From: Larix kaempferi
Taxonomy: Eukaryota; Streptophyta; Pinopsida; Pinales; Pinaceae
Direction of reading: 5' to 3'
Assembly (NCBI GenBank): GCA_027924585.1
Contig: BSBM01000370.1
Location: 28,417,501 to 28,481,500 of the forward strand
DNA: 64,000 bases
A program made the translations under genes and the position numbers. Position 1 is the stretch's first letter; every line of letters begins with the position of its first letter. Below are positions 58,166 to 64,000 of the stretch, piece after piece. The notes under the pieces are model-generated. The model ran no database searches, was not told the DNA's origin, and saw only the letters and a list, made by a program, of their open reading frames with translations.

Positions 58166-59217
58166 TCAGCGCAACCAGCTATCTGCTTCTCACTTCTCTT
58201 AATATTATCACTTTAAAGGTCGAGTCACCAATTGTGTCAATGCTAATCATAGCACAGGTTTTTCATCAAACACGATTCCAGACGAGAGCAAGCTCAACTT
58301 TGCATCTGGTAGCAACCTGAGGCATTTTGTAAACGGATTGTCCTGAGGTGAGAGCTACAGCTGAGAACAATCCAAGAAGGAAAGCATGCAGTGCAGGGCC
58401 AATGGATTAAGGAAAATGAATCTCGCCCAACTCATTTCAAATTTCAAATGTCGAAACAATGGGATGAGTAGTCGAATGGATGGATGGAGGAGGGATATGG
58501 GCTAACCAAAACGCCCCATTTTCTCCCACCCGCACTTCCACAAAACCACTTCCACCCCCAGTTGTTGTCGCTGTCCTCTACCCATCGCTCCGAGAGGATA
58601 GAGGATGAAGATGGAAGAGTAGATGGATGAAGGGACTCCCCGATTAGGACAAACAAGAGGAGCTCATTTTCAAAATACCCATTTATAGCATCAGGTTGTT
58701 TCATATCCCAACTAATCAAGCAAAAATACATAAAAGGACACAAGGTATGGAGAGAATGCATTATGCATCTACCTTAAAGAAAGAATGGGGCATTCTCTTC
58801 TTATATGGATCCAAACGAGGAGGCATTCCAACTGACCACAGCTCGCTGCTGCCTCTTCCAATTACGGGAAAACCACAATGCTAAGATGGTGTTTCTTGAG
58901 CAGTGTAACAAGAACTCTCGGAGATGCAGAGTACAGGGGAATGTGCAGCTCGTAAATTTGTTTTGAATGATATCTGGAGGGATGGTGAGGTTGGTGAGAA
59001 CGTTAAACTTTCCATAATGGATCGACCTCGGGTGACGCCAACTTAACAGAGATGAATTTTCCGTAATGGATCCTCCGGCGGCATGATTTGATGTAGACAT
59101 CAAGATGTCAGGCCAGGCAATGGGGCAGAGGACAGCGACAGCAGCTGGGATAGAAGTGGTTTTGTGGAAGGGCGGGTGGGAGAAAACGAGGCGTTTTGGT
59201 AGCCCATATCCCACTCC
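58166..59217 (-). repeat. Right terminal inverted repeat of the MULE
   Basis: Partner of 56194-57234. The outer end reads agcccatatcccactcc on the plus strand, directly followed by the target duplication. Confidence 0.88.
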
Positions 59218-59282
59218 TCTCGTTAAAGGATTTCCTCAATCCCACCAGCAACACCACCTCCACACTACTTGTCAATTACTAG

Positions 59283-59705
59283 GTGCACAAGCGGCAAACC
59301 CTCTTGAAAAAATCAAAGAGTATTCTCAATCTCTTTGTGAAATTGATTGAAAAGGCCGAGGTTAAGTGGCAACAAGGCCAACCACAAGCACTTGCAGGGT
59401 CATATGTTGCGCCCAAGGCGGAGCCCATGACTGTACCCAGTTGGGTCATTCATTTCGTTGGTGTCTATCATGGACATGGAGGTTGTGACCAAATTCAACA
59501 ATATTCTCGAAGGTTCAAAGTCTTCGATGTCGAATCCATTACCTGGCCCTTTGCTCTTTTCAAAAATTACAGGAAAACAAGGGCTTTGTTGCTTGCCCGT
59601 ATCGGGCAAGCTCAGTCCAAAACTCAGTTGGAAGTTATCTGCCTCTCGGGCAGTCCATCGAGGTTACTTTGTTTCATGGTTTATAGGCGAAATATGGATG
59701 AGTGA
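59283..59705 (+). CDS. Unrecognised 140-residue ORF
   Basis: The frame is open from ATG 59283 to the stop at 59703. It is Gln/Lys-rich at first (EKAEVKWQQGQPQALAG), then hydrophobic and basic (VPSWVIHFVGVYHGHGG, VESITWPFALFKNYRK). No domain is recognised. It may be a decayed retroelement piece, since the region lies where the sequence interrupted by the MULE resumes. An overlapping frame (59458-59724) is equally open, so coding status is doubtful. Confidence 0.25.
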   Translation: MHKRQTLLKKSKSILNLFVKLIEKAEVKWQQGQPQALAGSYVAPKAEPMTVPSWVIHFVGVYHGHGGCDQIQQYSRRFKVFDVESITWPFALFKNYRKTRALLLARIGQAQSKTQLEVICLSGSPSRLLCFMVYRRNMDE

Positions 59706-59724
59706 AGGGTTGAAGGTTGGTTGA

Positions 59725-62246
59725 TTTCGAGAAGAACTCGGTAAAACACTATGAATCTGGCCATTGAAGTCCCTACAATGGAATTCCTAACCCCAAAAAT
59801 CTTGTTTGGATGTTTGTTTTCTTGTTTAAAGGAAAACAATAGTGAAAACCCTATAGGGTTGCGTGAAGAATTTCAATTGGGTGCTCATTTATATCGAACG
59901 ATAGGATTGGGATGAGCTTGGAGTGTGAAACCTTCGTGGTGACGTCGGGAGCTCACCTATCGTGGGGGATTTGGGTGTAGGAGGATGCATTAGGAAGGAA
60001 GTGGTGTCGGAAGCCTTGGCTTCCTCATGCAGAAGAGAAGAGGATTGGGGGGCAGATAGGGATCCATGTGACCAGAGGATAATGCAAGCTTTATTGCTTC
60101 CACGACCACTAATTTGGTTGGCCCTCTTCAAAAGAAATTTAAAGTGGGGTATGCTATGACATCCAAGAAGATTAAAATCTTCCTGCAACCAAAGCTTAAA
60201 GGGTTGGCCAGGTATTTACTGAATCCCATTTGGTACCTTTTTTGTAATCTATGGGAAGAAAAGTAGAGACAATGGATTGGAAATTTCATAATATTTTTGT
60301 TATTTTTTCCAATTGAAAGGTCGACGGATTTATTTTAATATTTGTTAGCATCGAACAAGAAAAATTAGGACATCATTTAGTTTTGGGTGTGAGAATTCTG
60401 GAATAAGATTAATGGGAATCATCGAATAAGGAACTCTATTTGTTTATTTTATAGATGCCAATCCAAGCTGCTGTACATGATTGGACGAATGAAGTCTTTT
60501 TTTAGCATCTCTCTAATCAGTTAGAGCTAGCTATAGTAGTTTGCTAACTTTGATGTTGGCCTCACTTTGGGATAAACCACTAAGGATGATGTGTTATGTC
60601 TTTCCTTTCGTAGCTAACGAGGTTTGTTACCAAGCCCTTCCTAGGGTATTAGACCAGTCATTATACTGATATCCGTTGATAGCTGAATACTGATAAACAT
60701 GCTCAGATCGATTCTCAAAACTGCTCTAATAACTGCTTGTTTGGGAATATTCCAGAGGAAAATGCACCTAGAATCAAATATTTCAAGCTGGCTTTCGTGG
60801 GAAACTTAGAGTAATAGATAATCTATGGGGAATATTAGTAATCAATCCACTGTTGTTGGTACTCAGGCCTGAAATTTGGATTTATAATTGTGTGCCAACC
60901 AATATTTCCAACGCCAATTTTGGCAAGTCATTTGTAAAATATACCCATCATGTCAATATTCCTGTCACTTGTCAGTTATAACTTATAACCGATCTCTAAA
61001 AGCTTATTGGATTGAGTGGAACTTGAAAGAACAGAGAGCACTTATATTTAAGGCGCAGAGCGAGCTCATTTGAGTTTAAGCTTAGTAGTTTGCATACCTA
61101 CAGCCAATGCTGACGGGCTAACAAAGAACATCAGATAGCAAGTGTGGGCGAGCCATCAAAATCCAAGATTTTATAGATTACTTTGGAGTAAACATAGAGT
61201 CTAGACCTTCCAAAAGTGGCCTTTTAAGTTTATATAACCTTTTGTTCACTGCTTCAATTGAAACCTATTAGAGTTATGCAATCTCCAATATTTAGATATT
61301 AGCAGTTTGCATTCTATTAATCACACTCAGTAACATTATTAAAATCTGTATTGCATGCCAAAATCTGTATTGCATGCCGATCAAGAACTACAATTTTAAG
61401 TTTCATATCTTCAATACTTATATGCACTTTTGATGAAGTTCATGTGTGCGCAATTTTGTATACAGACATATGCTGAACACCTTAAGAGTTGCATGTTGTT
61501 TGCCCCAATTTCCCTTGAACTGCTCCATTGGATTTAATTGAAATATATATGATGTATTTCGAACAGTCTCATTTTAACTTGTGGAACTGTTCATGTGCCC
61601 ACAATTATAGCTTGTATACACCCGTCTCCTTGTATGTACTTCGGAAAGAGCATGGAGTATGTTGGTATCCTTATTTCATGGGAAATTCCCTTTATCTAAA
61701 ACCAACAGTCCTGGTCCCTCAAGTAGAATCTATTGGCAAGATTGTGTCATTCGAATTTTTTATTTTTCACAAACTATACTTGAGAACTGTGAATAAATTA
61801 TAAGAAGAATACTCTTCTTTTCTTTCCATTTTCTCAATGTCTGAATCTTGTTGTATCTCAATGTTTTTTCCTTGTTGGCTACATCATATAGGTTATAAAC
61901 CGGGATCTCCTCCACTCCCCCTTTTTAAAACTCTTTCATCCATGAACACAAAATTCTTTTGGGTGCAAAAAACCTTGAATAAAGCTAATCATAAGGAAGG
62001 TCTTCCCTGTTATTGGTGCATGTGCCAAAATGCAACCACCAAGCTCTCCAGCTATAAAGTTTATTTTGCAGGAAGTTAAATCCATCAATCTGGTTGATTT
62101 CATGTGTTTTTTGATATGGGGATGCGCAAAACAAGTTTCAGTACAGGGGTCCTCTGCTCTAAGTTTTTGTAATTAAATGACTCAGCATTGCTGATCCCTA
62201 AAATAGTCCCCAAGTCTTGGCTAGGGGCATGCAATTGTTTTGGACA
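59725..62246. other. Interval without supported genes
   Basis: Short frames only. A direct repeat of 19 bp (aaaatctgtattgcatgcc) lies at 61339-61378. A stretch at 61630-62080 has moderately coding-like composition but no recognisable product. Confidence 0.5.
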
Positions 62247-64000
62247 CCCTAGAACCCCCTCATACCAAACCATGAATGGATATCGGTCCCTCTCAGTAGT
62301 TTCTTGTCTTTTGTTTCATTTAACATGTTTTTGTCTTCCTACATAATCAGTTTTGTTACAGCTTTTTGGTTTAGCTCAATTCTCAGCTTGGCTAGCTGCC
62401 ACCAGTCTTATATATGGAGTCTAGTCTTATGTATGGAGTCCAGTAAAAGTTTCAGGGAGTTTTATGTTACTATGTCTTCTGCTCAAAAGACTATTTACCT
62501 GGGTTTTTTTCTCGAGAGGCCTAGATGGATTGTATCTCTATGTAATTATTACTGTGATATAATGCAAGCTCTAAATTACAAAAAAAATTACTAAATATTT
62601 CTTATTAAACTTTTTATTTCTAATGTCTATATAAATATTTTTTTAAGACTCATTAAACTTTTTATTTTTAACGTCTATATAAATTTTTTTTTTTGTAAGA
62701 CTCATACCCATAGAGTTTTAAATCAGTGACCTTACGCAAGGACTACCTTAACAATACACCCATTCACTATTTATTCTACACTTTGTGAACGTCGTCTATA
62801 TAAACATTACTCACATATCTCTATTATATTTAATTGTAAATCATCTAAATAATTATATTATAATTATTGTAATAAATATAAAATTAATTAAATTTAAAAT
62901 CACAACTTGATCACATATCAATAGAACTTTTTATATATTGATAATAAAAACTATCTTAAAATATGAATTTAAAATTTATGTAATTAGGAGAAACAATAAA
63001 CAACAATGTAAATAGTTCACTAATGGATTTTCTTAAGAAAAATCAGAACTCCACATTAATGCATTATGATTAACAATAATAAAAATACACAATATCTAGC
63101 ATACGCACACATATATATAGAATGTAGTATCTCGCATACACACATATATAAAATGCAATGTAGGTCTTTAATGTTAATATATAAATATATTATAATGTAG
63201 GTCTTTAATATATATATATATATATTGATTATAATTTCAATTTTAAGTTTTTTTTATAAATATTTAATTAAAATAATTTCACATTATTTTTAGAATAACC
63301 TTGCTTTTTAATTATTTTAAAACACATAAAGAGCTACATCGCATATTTGACTATTCAAAGTGGCATTACTCTCAACAAGTGACCCACCCCTTTAAGAAAC
63401 TATTGAGTGCATTGACTTAAGTGACAACGATATTGAATTCCCAGTAAAGAAATTTGCATATTGATGAAATGTCTCCTTCCCTTCTACTTTATACTTTTTT
63501 TCTCTTTAATGGAGTCGAGCCATTTATCAACATAATAGCTTCCCTTAGGATCAAGATTCATGAGATGATTGAATGCAAACAAAGGCTTCCGAAATCTAAA
63601 CATATTGGCAAGTGACATGCAGATGATGAGAGGTTACATTGAAATTCATACCTATTAAGAGTTCCTTTGTGTCAGGAAAATGAACAAAGTTGTTCCCTCA
63701 ATTGGTTGGAGTATTGAAGATTCTTGAAAAGTTCATGGCAATTTCCTATAATTTTTAGGCACCCTATTTGAATAATGTTCAAAATATACTTCATGTTTTT
63801 ATAAAAGTTATATTTGGACATGACATTTATCCTTACGAGGGAACTATACAAGTTGAACCACTTGTATTTTGGACATAAGGGTTCATCAATTCTGAAGCCA
63901 TCTATTTGACTTGGTTAATGTAGAATGGTATTAAGAACACTTGTATTTTGGACACGAGGGTTCATCAACTCTGAAGCCATCTATTTGACTTGGTTAATGT
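62247..64000 (+). repeat. Segmental duplication, copy 2
   Basis: Same-orientation counterpart of 4024-5570, starting at gacaccctagaacc in the end of the LINE ORF. It keeps 254 bp (63405-63658) absent from copy 1. It has two tandem duplications of its own: 48 bp (62604, 62652) and 79 bp (63859, 63938). The sequence before 62247 is unrelated to copy 1, so this is a breakpoint. The repeat runs to the window edge. Confidence 0.88.

Larger units (their letters stand above)
56194..59217. mobile_element. Pack-MULE: Mutator-like element with LRR-kinase fragment
   Basis: Terminal inverted repeats of about 1,041 bp (56194-57234) and 1,052 bp (58166-59217) start ggagtgggatatgggct. A 9-bp target duplication, tc(c/t)cgttaa at 56185-56193 and 59218-59226 (one mismatch), is the length made by Mutator-like transposases. 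There is no transposase ORF, so the element is non-autonomous. The 931-bp interior and the inner parts of the repeats carry fragments of an LRR receptor-like kinase gene. It inserted into sequence 3' of the Tat-like element. Confidence 0.88.

Noticed and set aside
4024-64000. The two 1.6-kb direct repeats as LTRs of one 58-kb element
   Set aside because: They start inside a LINE ORF, lack TG...CA ends and primer-binding sites, and enclose many unrelated elements.

Overview
The window is repeat-dominated nuclear DNA from a land plant, most likely a large-genome seed plant of gymnosperm type. The evidence is plant-lineage Ty3-gypsy (including Tat-type), Ty1-copia, L1-type LINE, RPA-bearing Helitron and Mutator-like elements, PPR, hAT-type and LRR-kinase gene fragments, and long AT-rich spacers. 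The species cannot be fixed from the sequence. I found no convincing intact host gene. Almost every coding region is transposon-derived or a captured gene fragment, and nearly all carry stops or frameshifts.

Layout. 1-3170: unassigned block, AT-rich DNA, a tandem duplication and a small hairpin element. 3187-4464 and 6625-8276: two 5'-truncated LINEs with poly(A) tails and target-site duplications; the second has an archaeal-type RNase H followed by an extra ORF. 9315-12564 (-): broken gene for a long coiled-coil, Gag-like protein. 14295-18295 (-): Helitron Rep/helicase pseudogene whose HUH motif is deleted. 18464-19630: hAT-type zinc-finger and PPR fragments between direct repeats. 19800-21271: 1.5-kb foldback. 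21272-23662: gag-only copia-like element. 24020-25898 (+): second Helitron piece, RPA fused to Rep. 26505-27560 and 39955-41250: copies of a long dispersed repeat. 28860-31600 (-): heavily decayed Ty3-gypsy pol. 33224-38160: small-LTR non-coding retroelement with a 2.3-kb insertion in its 3' LTR. 38692-38967: three-armed hairpin. 42657-47830 (-): gypsy element with 5' LTR, gag and pol, cut at its 3' end. 48120-55140 (+): Tat-like element with an RNase H ahead of RT, an array of short inverted repeats and an ORF after integrase. 56194-59217: Mutator-like element with about 1-kb terminal inverted repeats, a 9-bp target duplication and an LRR receptor-kinase fragment (Pack-MULE). 62247-64000: direct second copy of 4024-5570.

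How it fits together. The genes belong to separate elements that inserted into one another; they do not form one pathway. Four recurring processes are visible: capture of host exons, nesting, tandem duplication of 26-150 bp (about 18 loci, several of which can be dated because they occur in only one copy of a duplicated segment), and deletions with microhomology or copied filler. The best candidates for something not well described are the Tat-like element (ectopic RNase H with an intact active site beside a degraded native RNase H, plus the inverted-repeat array), the Pack-MULE, the ORF downstream of RNase H in the LINE, and the coiled-coil gene at 9.3-12.6 kb.
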